A stretch of 64,000 nucleotides of DNA from Streptomyces sp. NBC_01298 (GTDB lineage: Bacteria; Actinomycetota; Actinomycetes; Streptomycetales; Streptomycetaceae): NCBI RefSeq assembly GCF_035978755.1, contig NZ_CP108414.1, forward strand, positions 7,378,001-7,442,000, read 5' to 3'. Below, one piece after another: positions 17,606 through 25,469 of the stretch (positions within the stretch are counted from its first letter, which is position 1; each line of letters begins with the position of its first letter). The notes beneath the pieces are model-generated. The model did not search any database. It was not told the origin of the DNA and was given only the letters and a program-made list of their open reading frames with translations. The position numbers and the translations under genes are program-made.

Positions 17606-19411
17606 TCACGGAGCACCGCCCTTTCCGTAGTGCGCGGCGGACCCGACCCGGCCCGCGGCCGTACCCGTCCCCCCGCCCCCGACTTCGCCGGCCGCGGGGG
17701 CCGACTCCGCCACGTCCTCCGGCAGATGCAGCCGTGCCAGCGTCGCCGCCGTGTTCGGCGGGATCCGCCCGCGCGTACCCAGCGACACCACCACCATCGT
17801 CAGGAAGCCCAGCGGGACCGACCACACCGCCGGCCACGCCAGCAGCGTGTTCGCCCACCCCGCCGGCGCCAGCCCGGCCCGTGTCGCCAGCACCGCGCCG
17901 AGCGCCGCGCCGCCCCCCGTCACCAGCCCGGCCACCGCCCCGGGCGGCGTCAGCCCGCGCCACCAGATCCCCAGCACCAGCAGCGGGCAGAACGAGGACG
18001 CCGACACCGCGAAGGCCAGCCCCACCGCGTCCGCCACCGGCACCTCCGTCACCGCCACGCTCCCGGCCAGCGGCACCAGGATCGCCACCAGCACCGCGAC
18101 CCGGAAGCTCCGTACCCCGCGCGAAGGCAGCACGTCCTGGTGCAGCACTCCCGCCACCGCCATCGTCAGCCCCGAAGCCGTGGACAGGAACGCCGCGAAC
18201 GCGCCCCCCGCCAGCAGGGCCCCCAGCAGTTCCCCGGCGAGCCCGCCCACCACCCGGGCCGGCAGCACCAGCACCACCGCGTCGCCCTCGCCCGTCAGGG
18301 CCAGCTCCGGGGCGTAGATCCGGCCCAGCGCCCCGTACACCGGCGGCAGCAGGTAGAAGGCGCCGACCAGGCCGAGCACCACCAGCGTGGTGCGCCGCGC
18401 GGCCCGGCCGTTCGGGCTCGTGTAGAAGCGCACCGCGACGTGCGGCAGCCCCATGGTCCCGAGGAAGGTGGCCAGGATCAGCCCGTACGTCGCGTACAGC
18501 CGCAGCTCGGGCCGGTCCCCGGACAGCGGCTCCGACCAGCTCGACACCCCGGGGCCCGACTCCGCCCGGCCCTGCGGCACCGCGGAGTCCGGGGCGAACT
18601 CCAGCCGCGCGTGCGCCCGTACGGAATGCTGCCCGGCGCCGAGGGTCACGGACTGCCCGGTGTACGCGCGCCCGTCCACTTGCCCGGTCACGGCCACCGT
18701 CAGCGGCGCGTCCAGGGACAGCCGCACGTCCTCGGCCAGCGTGACGGCGGTGTGCTCGCGGAACACCGCCGGGGCGTCGAAGGAGGCGCGCGGGGCGCCG
18801 TCCCCGGCCCAGGCCGCCAGCAGGAAGAAGGCGGGCACCAGCAGGGCGGTGAACTTCAGCCAGTACTGGAAGGCCTGCACGAAGGTGATGGACCGCATCC
18901 CGCCGGCCGCCACGGCCGCCGTCACCACACAGGCGACGACCACCCCGCCCACCCAGTGCGGGGCACCGGTCAGGATCTCCAGGGTCAGCCCCGCGCCCTG
19001 GAGTTGCGGCAACAGGTACAGCCAGCCGACGCCGAGCACGAACAGCACCGCGATCCGGCGCACCGCCTGCGATTCGAGCCGGGCTTCGGCGAAGTCGGGC
19101 AGCGTGTACGCGCCCGAGCGGCGCAGCGGCGCCGCGACCAGCACCAACAGCACCAGGTACCCGGCGGTGTAGCCCACCGGGTACCAGAGCATCTGCGGCC
19201 CCTGGAGCAGCACCAGCCCGGCCACGCCGAGGAAGGAGGCCGCCGAGAGGTACTCGCCGCCGATGGCCGCCGCGTTGAGGCGCGGGCCGACCGTGCGCGA
19301 AGCGACGTAGAAGTCCGAAGTGGTACGGGAGATCCGCAGGCCCAGCGCGCCGACCAGCACCGTGACCAGGACGACGACGGCGACCGCGGTCAGCGCGTAC
19401 GTCTGGTTCAC
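17606..19411 (-). CDS. Sodium:solute symporter (SSS family, ActP-like)
   Basis: 601 aa with about thirteen hydrophobic segments. Family marks are DFYVASRTVGPRLNAAAIGGEYLS near the N-terminus, GVGWLYLLPQLQGAGLTL and FLSTASGLTMAVAGVLHQDV. They resemble cation:acetate/carboxylate symporters. A soluble insert of about 90 residues between two helices (about residues 220-310, TAVTLAEDVRLSLDAP and onward) is common in the actinobacterial acetate branch. The GTG start at 19411 has AGGA upstream. It sits between a LytTR regulator and a LytS-type kinase on the same strand, so it is the likely target or co-sensor of that two-component system. Acetate or pyruvate transport is inferred. Confidence 0.85.
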   Translation of the reverse strand: MNQTYALTAVAVVVLVTVLVGALGLRISRTTSDFYVASRTVGPRLNAAAIGGEYLSAASFLGVAGLVLLQGPQMLWYPVGYTAGYLVLLVLVAAPLRRSGAYTLPDFAEARLESQAVRRIAVLFVLGVGWLYLLPQLQGAGLTLEILTGAPHWVGGVVVACVVTAAVAAGGMRSITFVQAFQYWLKFTALLVPAFFLLAAWAGDGAPRASFDAPAVFREHTAVTLAEDVRLSLDAPLTVAVTGQVDGRAYTGQSVTLGAGQHSVRAHARLEFAPDSAVPQGRAESGPGVSSWSEPLSGDRPELRLYATYGLILATFLGTMGLPHVAVRFYTSPNGRAARRTTLVVLGLVGAFYLLPPVYGALGRIYAPELALTGEGDAVVLVLPARVVGGLAGELLGALLAGGAFAAFLSTASGLTMAVAGVLHQDVLPSRGVRSFRVAVLVAILVPLAGSVAVTEVPVADAVGLAFAVSASSFCPLLVLGIWWRGLTPPGAVAGLVTGGGAALGAVLATRAGLAPAGWANTLLAWPAVWSVPLGFLTMVVVSLGTRGRIPPNTAATLARLHLPEDVAESAPAAGEVGGGGTGTAAGRVGSAAHYGKGGAP

Positions 19412-19565
19412 CGGCGGTCCTATCGCTGGGGCGCGGGCGCGCGGCGCGGCCCGGCGGCGGTGTCGGGTCCCGGCCGTCTGCCGGGGCTCCGGGAGTCTAC
19501 GCACGCCCCCGGACCGGGCGACAGGCCCTTTGGCGACAGGCCCGGCAGGTCAGGCCGGATATGGC

Positions 19566-19841
19566 TCAGCGGGCGGGATCGCGGTGCTCCGCGCAGTCCC
19601 GCAGGGCGATCTCCAGCTCCACGTACGATTCCTCGGCGCGCCGGAAGGCCAGCGTCAGGGCCGCCTCGGCCCGGGGCGGCAGGTGTCCGTACGCCCCCTC
19701 GTGGACCTCGTACAGGACGTCGGCCCAGCGCGCGGCCGCGCTCCGCAGCCGGGCCAGCAGGACCTCGGCCTCGGCGGGACCGGCCGGGCGGGTGCGCGGC
19801 AGTCCGGTCAGTGCGTCGAGCAGCGCCTGGATTTCGGACAT
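19566..19841 (-). CDS. Small helical protein of unknown function
   Basis: 91 aa, ATG at 19841 with a good GGAGGTG ribosome site. The sequence looks all-helical (MSEIQALLDALTGL, then AEAALTLAFRRAEESYVELE). No signal peptide or membrane segment is seen. It is not the DUF485 membrane protein that often accompanies ActP-type symporters. It lies 154 nt before the symporter start and 200 nt after the response-regulator stop. The upstream gap holds three copies of a GGGACC hexamer near 20019-20038. I do not recognise the family. Confidence 0.65.
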   Translation of the reverse strand: MSEIQALLDALTGLPRTRPAGPAEAEVLLARLRSAAARWADVLYEVHEGAYGHLPPRAEAALTLAFRRAEESYVELEIALRDCAEHRDPAR

Positions 19842-20041
19842 CTGCCACCTCCCGGGGCCGAAGATCCACGATACCCGCGGGGACCCGCCCGGACGGGCGG
19901 AACGGCCGGCGCTGCGGCCGACGGCCCGGGCGGATCGCCGTACGCCCCCGCCCGCACGGTGAACGGTCCGCCGCCGCGCCGGACGGTCGGCGCGCCCCCG
20001 CCCCGCCCCTTCCCGGAACCGGGACCGGGACCGGGACCGCT

Positions 20042-20899
20042 TCAGCTCATCGCCTGGCGCATCAGCAGGTCCCGCAGCTCCCGCGTGTGTCTGCGGCTCA
20101 CCTGGAGCTCGGCCGAACCGACGCGGACCGTGGTGGTCCCGGAGTCCAGGCGCAGTTCGTCGATGCGGGCCAGGGCGACCAGGTGGCGGCGGTGGATGCG
20201 GACGAACCCGCGCGCCGCCCACCGTTCCTCCAGCGTGGCCAGCGGGATCCGCACCAGATGGCTGGTGCCCTCGTCGGTGTGCAGCCGGGCGTAGTCGCCC
20301 TGGGCCTCCACGTACGCGATGTCCGCGATCGCCACGAAGCGGGTGACGCCGCCCAGTTCGACGGCGATCTGGTCGGGCGAGCGGTCGGGGGCCTTGTCGG
20401 GGGCCCGCTCCCCGCCGCGCGCGGCGGGGACCGCCGCCACGGGGGCTCCGGGGGACTCATGGGCGGGCGCGGCCTCGGGGGCGGCCGTCGCGGCCCGCTC
20501 CCCGGTGCGGCCGGACTGTTCCCAGGCCCGCCGTACGGCCTCGGCCAGCCGCTCCGGCCGGACCGGCTTGAGCACGTAGTCCACGGCCTTGAGGTCGAAG
20601 GCCTGTACGGCGAACCCCTCGTGCGCGGTGACGAAGACGATCAGCGGCGGCCGCGCGAACCCGGCCAGCAGCCGGGCGATGTCCAGCCCGGTCAGCCCCG
20701 CCATGTGGATGTCGAGGAAGACCACGTCGATGACGTCGGCCCCGTCGGGGCCGCTCTCCAGCGCCCGGGTGATCCGGCGCAGCGCCTCGGTGGCGTCCGA
20801 GGCACCCTCGGCGCTGAGCACCCGGGGGTCCGAACGCAACAGGTAGAGGAGCTCTTCGAGCAGGGGCTTCTCGTCGTCGACGGCCAGTACGCGCAGCAT
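20042..20899 (-). CDS. LytTR-family response regulator
   Basis: 285 aa. The receiver domain (residues 1-120) has the acidic pocket VDDE (8-10) and the phospho-acceptor Asp63 in VVFLDIHMAG, plus Lys in YVLKPVRPERL. A linker of about 50 residues rich in Ala/Pro follows. The LytTR DNA-binding domain (about 175-280) shows VAYVEAQGDYARLHT-type residues and FVRIHRRHLVALARIDEL. LytTR domains bind imperfect direct repeats upstream of target genes. The likely partner is the LytS-type kinase encoded at 16204-17439 on the same strand. Confidence 0.9.
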   Translation of the reverse strand: MLRVLAVDDEKPLLEELLYLLRSDPRVLSAEGASDATEALRRITRALESGPDGADVIDVVFLDIHMAGLTGLDIARLLAGFARPPLIVFVTAHEGFAVQAFDLKAVDYVLKPVRPERLAEAVRRAWEQSGRTGERAATAAPEAAPAHESPGAPVAAVPAARGGERAPDKAPDRSPDQIAVELGGVTRFVAIADIAYVEAQGDYARLHTDEGTSHLVRIPLATLEERWAARGFVRIHRRHLVALARIDELRLDSGTTTVRVGSAELQVSRRHTRELRDLLMRQAMS

Positions 20900-20940
20900 G
20901 ATGCGGAGTCTAGGTTCCGCCCGCGCGGGGCGAAACGGTG

Positions 20941-20980
20941 CGCGGCCCCCGCCCCGGGGGGAGGGGAGGCGGGGGCCGCG
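20941..20980 (-). terminator. Hairpin terminator after the repeat lipoprotein gene
   Basis: A perfect 13-bp stem (20941-20953 with 20968-20980) around a G-rich 14-nt loop. It lies 35 nt beyond the lipoprotein stop on the minus strand and upstream of the LytTR gene. Confidence 0.75.
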
Positions 20981-21015
20981 CGGTCGGGTGGTCGGATGGG
21001 CGCCGGTCGGGGGGC

Positions 21016-21963
21016 CTACTGGACGGTGATGAGCTTGCCGTCGGGGGCGACCGCGTACCAGGTGCCGCCGACGCCCTGGCCGTTGATGTCGCCGGCCTTC
21101 TTGTCGCCGGTGAAGGTGTAGACCGGCCAGCAGTTCACCGTCTGCTGCTTCTTGCCGTCGGGGCGGTCGAGCACCAGGTAGTTCTTCTCGATGATCCCCT
21201 TGGCGTTCGCCTTGTCCACCGGCGGCACGACCGGCCACTTGGCCACGCAGGCGCCCTCGCACTTGGAGACCATGGGCCACGCGGTGTCGGGCTTGAACCG
21301 GTAGACGGTCATTCCGTTGCCGTCGACGATGTGCTCGCCGAGCTTCGGGTCCTTGGCCACGGTCAGCGCGCCGGAGGTCTGGCCCGCGCCGCCGGGAGCG
21401 GGGGCGGCCTTCGCCGCCTTCTTGCCGTCGGGGGCCGCCGCGAACCAGGTCCCGCCGACGCCCTGTCCGTTGGTGTCGCCCGCCTTGGTGTCCTTGCTGA
21501 ACCGGTACACGGGCCAGCCCGCGACCGTCAGCTGCTTGCTGCCGTCGGTGCGGACCACCTCGCCCAGCAGCGCCGGGTCCATGCCCGCGGCGGCGGTGGC
21601 GTCACCGGCCGCGACCACCGGCCAGGTCTTCGCGCAGTCCCCGTCGCAATGGGACTTCGACGGCTTGGCGGTGTCCTTGTCGAAGCGGTAGAGGGTGAAG
21701 CCGGCGCTGTCGGTGAGGACGGAGCCGAGCTTCTCGTCCTGGGCGATGGCCAGTTGACCGCCCGGCTTGGCGTCGCCGGCGGGGGCGGCCGCGTCGTACC
21801 CGGAGCCGTAGCCGTCGCCCGAGGAGGGGGCCTGGGAGGGAGCGGCGACCGCTCCGGCCGGCTTGGCGGTGTCGCCCGCCGAGTCGCTCCCGCCGCACGC
21901 GGTCGCGGTGAGTGCGACGACGACCGCCACGGCCGCCAGGGTGGTTCCGCGCTTGATGCCCAT
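21016..21963 (-). CDS. SCO0930-type secreted-repeat lipoprotein
   Basis: 315 aa. The signal peptide has a lipobox with the lipidated Cys at residue 23 (ALTATAC, then GGS), so the protein should be anchored outside the membrane. After a Ser/Pro/Gly spacer come two large halves, each built from two units of the secreted repeat of unknown function (COG4315/Lipoprotein_15). One unit has KLG..LTDSAGFTLYRF..D then HCDGDCAKTWPVV, and the next has GWPVYRFSKDTKAGDTNGQGV then GTWFAAAPDGK. The second half repeats this order. A close pair of Cys in each half suggests a disulfide or ligand site. GGGAGAG precedes the ATG. The function is not established; electron transfer has been suggested for relatives. 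Confidence 0.85.
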   Translation of the reverse strand: MGIKRGTTLAAVAVVVALTATACGGSDSAGDTAKPAGAVAAPSQAPSSGDGYGSGYDAAAPAGDAKPGGQLAIAQDEKLGSVLTDSAGFTLYRFDKDTAKPSKSHCDGDCAKTWPVVAAGDATAAAGMDPALLGEVVRTDGSKQLTVAGWPVYRFSKDTKAGDTNGQGVGGTWFAAAPDGKKAAKAAPAPGGAGQTSGALTVAKDPKLGEHIVDGNGMTVYRFKPDTAWPMVSKCEGACVAKWPVVPPVDKANAKGIIEKNYLVLDRPDGKKQQTVNCWPVYTFTGDKKAGDINGQGVGGTWYAVAPDGKLITVQ

Positions 21964-22102
21964 CTTGATCTCTCCCACGTGTGTGTCCCTGCCTGCGCCG
22001 CCGCGTCCGTCCGCCGGAGCGGAGTGGAGCGGCGGCAACTGTGTGCAGGACACGACCTGTCGGAGCCGTTCTGTTCAATTCCTCCGATGTGGGCTGTTTC
22101 AC

Positions 22103-23167
22103 TCACCCCGCGCCGAACCCGGCCCGCTTCATGGCCGTGGCCACAGCGAGGCCGAGCGTGCGGTGTCCCGCGTCGTTGGGGTGCAGGCCGTCCGCCAGAT
22201 GCTCGGGGCCCAGCACCTCCCGGCCCGGCAGCAGCACCAGCCGCTCGTCCCCGGCGGCGATCCGCTCCCGGGTGGCCCGCTCCATGGCGTCGCGCAGGGC
22301 GCCCAGGGTGGCGCCCAGCTTGTTCGGGGTGCGTTCCGCGTCGGGGCGCAGCACGGGGGAGAGGAGGAGCAGCGGGGTCCTGGGGTGGCCCTGGCGGACC
22401 AGTTCGAGGAACGCGCGGGTGGTCTCGTACAGCAGTGGCGCCGAAAAGGGCACGCGGGACCAGCAGTTGGTGCCGAAGGCGAGGGTGAGGACGTCGGCGG
22501 GGAGTCCGGCGATCTGCTCGGCGCAGGCCAGCTCCCCGCGCGCGGCGCCCGCGTAGCCGAGGTTGACGGTGTCCCAGCCGAGCGCCCGCCCGGCCACCGA
22601 GGGCCAGCCGTGGGCGGGCCGGGTGGACCACCAGCCCTCGGTGATGGAGTCGCCGTGCACCACCCAGCGGGTGGCGGGCGGCGCGGGGGCGAGGGGGCCG
22701 CCGATCCCGCGCAGGCCGAGGATCAGCGGGGACTGGGTCTCGGGCGGGTGGATGGTGAACGGGCCGCAGCTGCCCGGCAGTTCGAGGCGCACGACGGCTT
22801 CGGCGGCCGGCTCGGTGTACAGCTCGCCGACCACCCCGTGCCGGTCCCACAGGGCGAACCCGTGCGCGAGGTCGCGCAGCGCGTCGGTGGGGCCGGGCAC
22901 GGTCGCCCGGTAGTGGATCTCCACCGCCCGGGCGGCGGCCGCGGTGAACTCCAGGCGCACCCCGATGGGCAGGGTGGCCCGTTCGCCGGTGTCCCAGGGC
23001 AGCCGCATGGTGTCGGCCGGGTCGGCCCGCACGGGGCGGCCCCCGTCCAGCCAGGCCACGCCGCGCAGGAAGGGGGCGGGGTCCAGCCAGGGCCCGGCGT
23101 CCGCATCGGCGTGCGCGGCCGAGGACACCCCCGTGCCCGCGTCCGGTCCGGCTTCCCGTGTGCTCAT
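22103..23167 (-). CDS. SGNH/GDSL-type hydrolase
   Basis: 354 aa. An N-terminal beta-sandwich-like region (about 30-165) precedes the hydrolase fold. Block I VVHGDSITEG supplies the catalytic Ser, block III GTNCW supplies the Asn, and block V LADGLHPNDAGH supplies Asp and His. Such enzymes remove acyl or acetyl esters from small molecules or polysaccharides. No signal peptide was found, so it is probably cytoplasmic. The ATG has GGAGG upstream and overlaps the stop of the SDR gene by 4 nt. It is the last gene of a three-gene coupled operon. Confidence 0.87.
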   Translation of the reverse strand: MSTREAGPDAGTGVSSAAHADADAGPWLDPAPFLRGVAWLDGGRPVRADPADTMRLPWDTGERATLPIGVRLEFTAAAARAVEIHYRATVPGPTDALRDLAHGFALWDRHGVVGELYTEPAAEAVVRLELPGSCGPFTIHPPETQSPLILGLRGIGGPLAPAPPATRWVVHGDSITEGWWSTRPAHGWPSVAGRALGWDTVNLGYAGAARGELACAEQIAGLPADVLTLAFGTNCWSRVPFSAPLLYETTRAFLELVRQGHPRTPLLLLSPVLRPDAERTPNKLGATLGALRDAMERATRERIAAGDERLVLLPGREVLGPEHLADGLHPNDAGHRTLGLAVATAMKRAGFGAG

Positions 23168-24039
23168 CGTGCGCCTCCGACCGTCGGGTACGGGAACTTC
23201 ACGCCGACGCCGCCGTCCACCACCAGCGTCTGGCCCGTCATGTACGAGGACTGCGGCGAAGCCAGGAAGTACAGCGCGGCCGCGATGTCCCGGGTCTCCG
23301 CGACCCGGCCCAGCGGAGCGTTCTCCGCGTTGAGCCGGCGTCCCTCGGGACCCAGCAGGGCGGCGACCCGCGGGGTCCACACCACCCCCGGTGCCACCGC
23401 GTTGACGCGTACCCCGCGCGGGCCCAGCTCTACCGCCGCCGAGCGCACCAAGGACATCAGGCCGGCCTTCGCGGCCCCGTACGCGGCGTGCAGGGGGGCC
23501 GCGGTGAGCCCGGAGACGGAGGCGACGAAGACCAGCGGTCCGCCGCCGGCCGCCGCGACGGCCTCGCCGCCGTACTGGACGGCCAGCCAGGCGTGCCGCA
23601 GAACCAGGTCGAAGTGCCAGTCCCAGCCCTCGTCGTCCAGCTTGGGCAGCGCGGCGTACCGGGCCATGCCGACGATGTCGACGACCCCGCCGACCGGGCG
23701 GCCGCCGAGCAGCTCCGGCGCCGCGGCGAAGAGCTCCCGTACGGCCTCGCGCCGCGTGACGTCGGCGGCGTACGGGACGCCCCCGGTCTCGGCGGCGACC
23801 GCCCGGGCCCGCTCCTCGTCCAGGTCCACGCACAGCACGCGGGCCCCGCCCGCGGCCAGCGCGTGCGCGGTCTGCCGGCCGATGCCGTTGCCGGCGCCGA
23901 GCAGGACGAGGGCGCGGCCGTCGAGGCGGTGCAGGGCGGCGTAGTCGGGGACGGGGGAGGTGTCGGGGGAGGCGTCGGGGACGGGGGAGGTGTCGGGGAC
24001 GGAAGCGGCATCGGCGGACGACTCGGGGCCGCCGCTCAC
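23164..24039 (-). CDS. SDR family NAD(P)-dependent oxidoreductase
   Basis: 291 aa. After a 30-residue Pro/Asp/Ser-rich leader with repeated SPVPD units, the Rossmann fold begins with the cofactor motif GAGNGIGRQTA. VDLDEERA after strand 2 suggests NAD preference. The catalytic Ser lies in VASVSG and Tyr/Lys lie in YGAAKAG. The C-terminus DGGVGVKFPYP is typical. The GTG start overlaps the luciferase-like stop (GTGA) and the stop overlaps the SGNH start (ATGA). The oxidised or reduced substrate is presumably shared with its two operon partners and is unknown. Confidence 0.88.
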   Translation of the reverse strand: MSGGPESSADAASVPDTSPVPDASPDTSPVPDYAALHRLDGRALVLLGAGNGIGRQTAHALAAGGARVLCVDLDEERARAVAAETGGVPYAADVTRREAVRELFAAAPELLGGRPVGGVVDIVGMARYAALPKLDDEGWDWHFDLVLRHAWLAVQYGGEAVAAAGGGPLVFVASVSGLTAAPLHAAYGAAKAGLMSLVRSAAVELGPRGVRVNAVAPGVVWTPRVAALLGPEGRRLNAENAPLGRVAETRDIAAALYFLASPQSSYMTGQTLVVDGGVGVKFPYPTVGGAR

Positions 24040-25160
24040 GCGGAGGCCTTCCGGGGCGTGTAGCGGGCCAGCTCCGGGATGACTTCCTTGCCCAGGATCT
24101 CCAGGGTCCGCAGGATCTCCCGGTGCTCCAGGTATCCCCACTGGACGTAGCAGATGAGCTGGTCGACGCCGAGGTCCGCGTACCGCTTGGCCTTGGCGAC
24201 GATCGTCTCCGCGTCCCCGATGAGGATCATGTCCCCGTCGCTGAACTCCCGTACGGGTACGTTCCCTTCGAGGATCGGCGTGAGCAGCGGGAAGGTCCGC
24301 TCCCGCTCCTCCGGGCTCAGGTGCGGCAGCTCCCAGTCCAGGGTGAACCGCGCCAGGTTGGAGTACCACCAGGCGACCGACTCCCAGACCCGCGGGCCCG
24401 GCTCGGCGCGCGGCCCGGTCGCGTGGACCAGGGTGTAGGCGGCGACCCGGTCCGTGGTGACGTCGGTGAGGGGGCTCGGGGCCGCGGCCGCGGCCCGGTA
24501 GGCGGCCACCTGCGCGGCCATGGCCTCCAGCGGCTGCATGATCGAGAAGGAGAGCAGCCCCAGGCCGTGCGCGCCCGCGACCTCGGCGGAGCCCGGGGAG
24601 GTGGCCGCCATCCAGGCGGGCGGGTGCGGATCCTGCACCGGCTTGGGGGTGACCATGCGGCGCGGGAAGCTGAAGCGCTCCGACTCGTACGCGAAGTACT
24701 CCTCGCGCCACATTCCGGTCACGATTTCGATGGCCTCGCGCCAGTCCTCGCGGGACTTCTCCCGGTCCACCCCGAAGGCCGCCTGTTCCATGGGCGTGGA
24801 CCGGCCGGTGCCCCATTCCACCCGGCCGCCGGAGAGCACGTCGACGGTGGCGACCTTCTCAGCGATGCGCTGGGGCGGGGTGAAGGCGAAGGGGGTCAGG
24901 GTCACGCCGAAGCCCAGTCGGATCTGCTCGGTGAGCCCGGCCAGGTGTCCGAGGAGCACCTCGGGGGCCGGGCAGTGCGAGCGGCCCTCGCGGAAGTGGT
25001 GTTCGACCGCCCACACGGTACGGAAGCCCATGCGGTCGGCGAGCCGGATCTGTTCCACCGCCTCCCGGTAAGCGCGCTGCTCAGCGGCCCGCTGGCCGTG
25101 CGGGTGGGCTCCCCGCCAGGGCCGCGGCACGTCGATCTCGTAGAGCACGTCCAGGTCCAT
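24036..25160 (-). CDS. LLM-class (luciferase-like) flavin-dependent oxidoreductase
   Basis: 374 aa with the bacterial luciferase TIM-barrel pattern: RLADRMGFRTVWAVEHHF, GFGVTLTPFAFTPPQRIAEK, and VDVLSGGRVEWGTGRS. The C-terminus has IGDAETIVAKAKRYADLGVDQ. It is the first gene of the operon with the SDR and SGNH genes. Members use FMNH2 or F420, and the sequence alone does not decide between them. A reaction sequence of flavin oxygenation, carbonyl reduction and ester cleavage is a reasonable but untested reading of the operon. Confidence 0.85.
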   Translation of the reverse strand: MDLDVLYEIDVPRPWRGAHPHGQRAAEQRAYREAVEQIRLADRMGFRTVWAVEHHFREGRSHCPAPEVLLGHLAGLTEQIRLGFGVTLTPFAFTPPQRIAEKVATVDVLSGGRVEWGTGRSTPMEQAAFGVDREKSREDWREAIEIVTGMWREEYFAYESERFSFPRRMVTPKPVQDPHPPAWMAATSPGSAEVAGAHGLGLLSFSIMQPLEAMAAQVAAYRAAAAAPSPLTDVTTDRVAAYTLVHATGPRAEPGPRVWESVAWWYSNLARFTLDWELPHLSPEERERTFPLLTPILEGNVPVREFSDGDMILIGDAETIVAKAKRYADLGVDQLICYVQWGYLEHREILRTLEILGKEVIPELARYTPRKASA

Positions 25161-25216
25161 GGCGGCACGCTGCGGCAGATCTGACGAAGTGTCAAGAATG
25201 CCGGTCGAGGTCGGCC

Positions 25217-25300
25217 GCGCAGTGATCGATCATCCCCGCGCAACAAAGGACCATCCAGGACAGATCCGCGCAACGATCAGTCGCCTATGTGCAAGGATGG
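25217..25300. promoter_or_regulatory. Phased GCGCAACGA-type motif array upstream of the permease/AsnC operon
   Basis: Within the 309-nt gap 25161-25469, four related sites occur. They are GCGCAGTGATCG (25217), GCGCAACAAAGG (25238), GCGCAACGATCA (25268) and GTGCAAGGATGG (25289). Spacings are 21, 30 and 21 nt, close to whole helical turns. A perfect palindrome TGATCGATCA sits at 25223-25232. The same motif with spacings 31 and 22 lies upstream of davA. The adjacent Lrp/AsnC gene is the obvious candidate binder, since such octamers wrap phased sites. Inference from pattern only. Confidence 0.5.
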
Positions 25301-25469
25301 TGCATTACGGGCGGTATCACTCAGCTCGTAGGCTCACTCGCTGTACGTGGAGTGGCGTGGACCGCCTGCTCGGCGGTCCCCCATGCCCAGGCCCTTGCGG
25401 CCTGCTCCTGCTCCGGACCGCTGCGGTCGACGCCTGAAACCCCACCCGCAGTGACAAAGGAGTCCCCTC

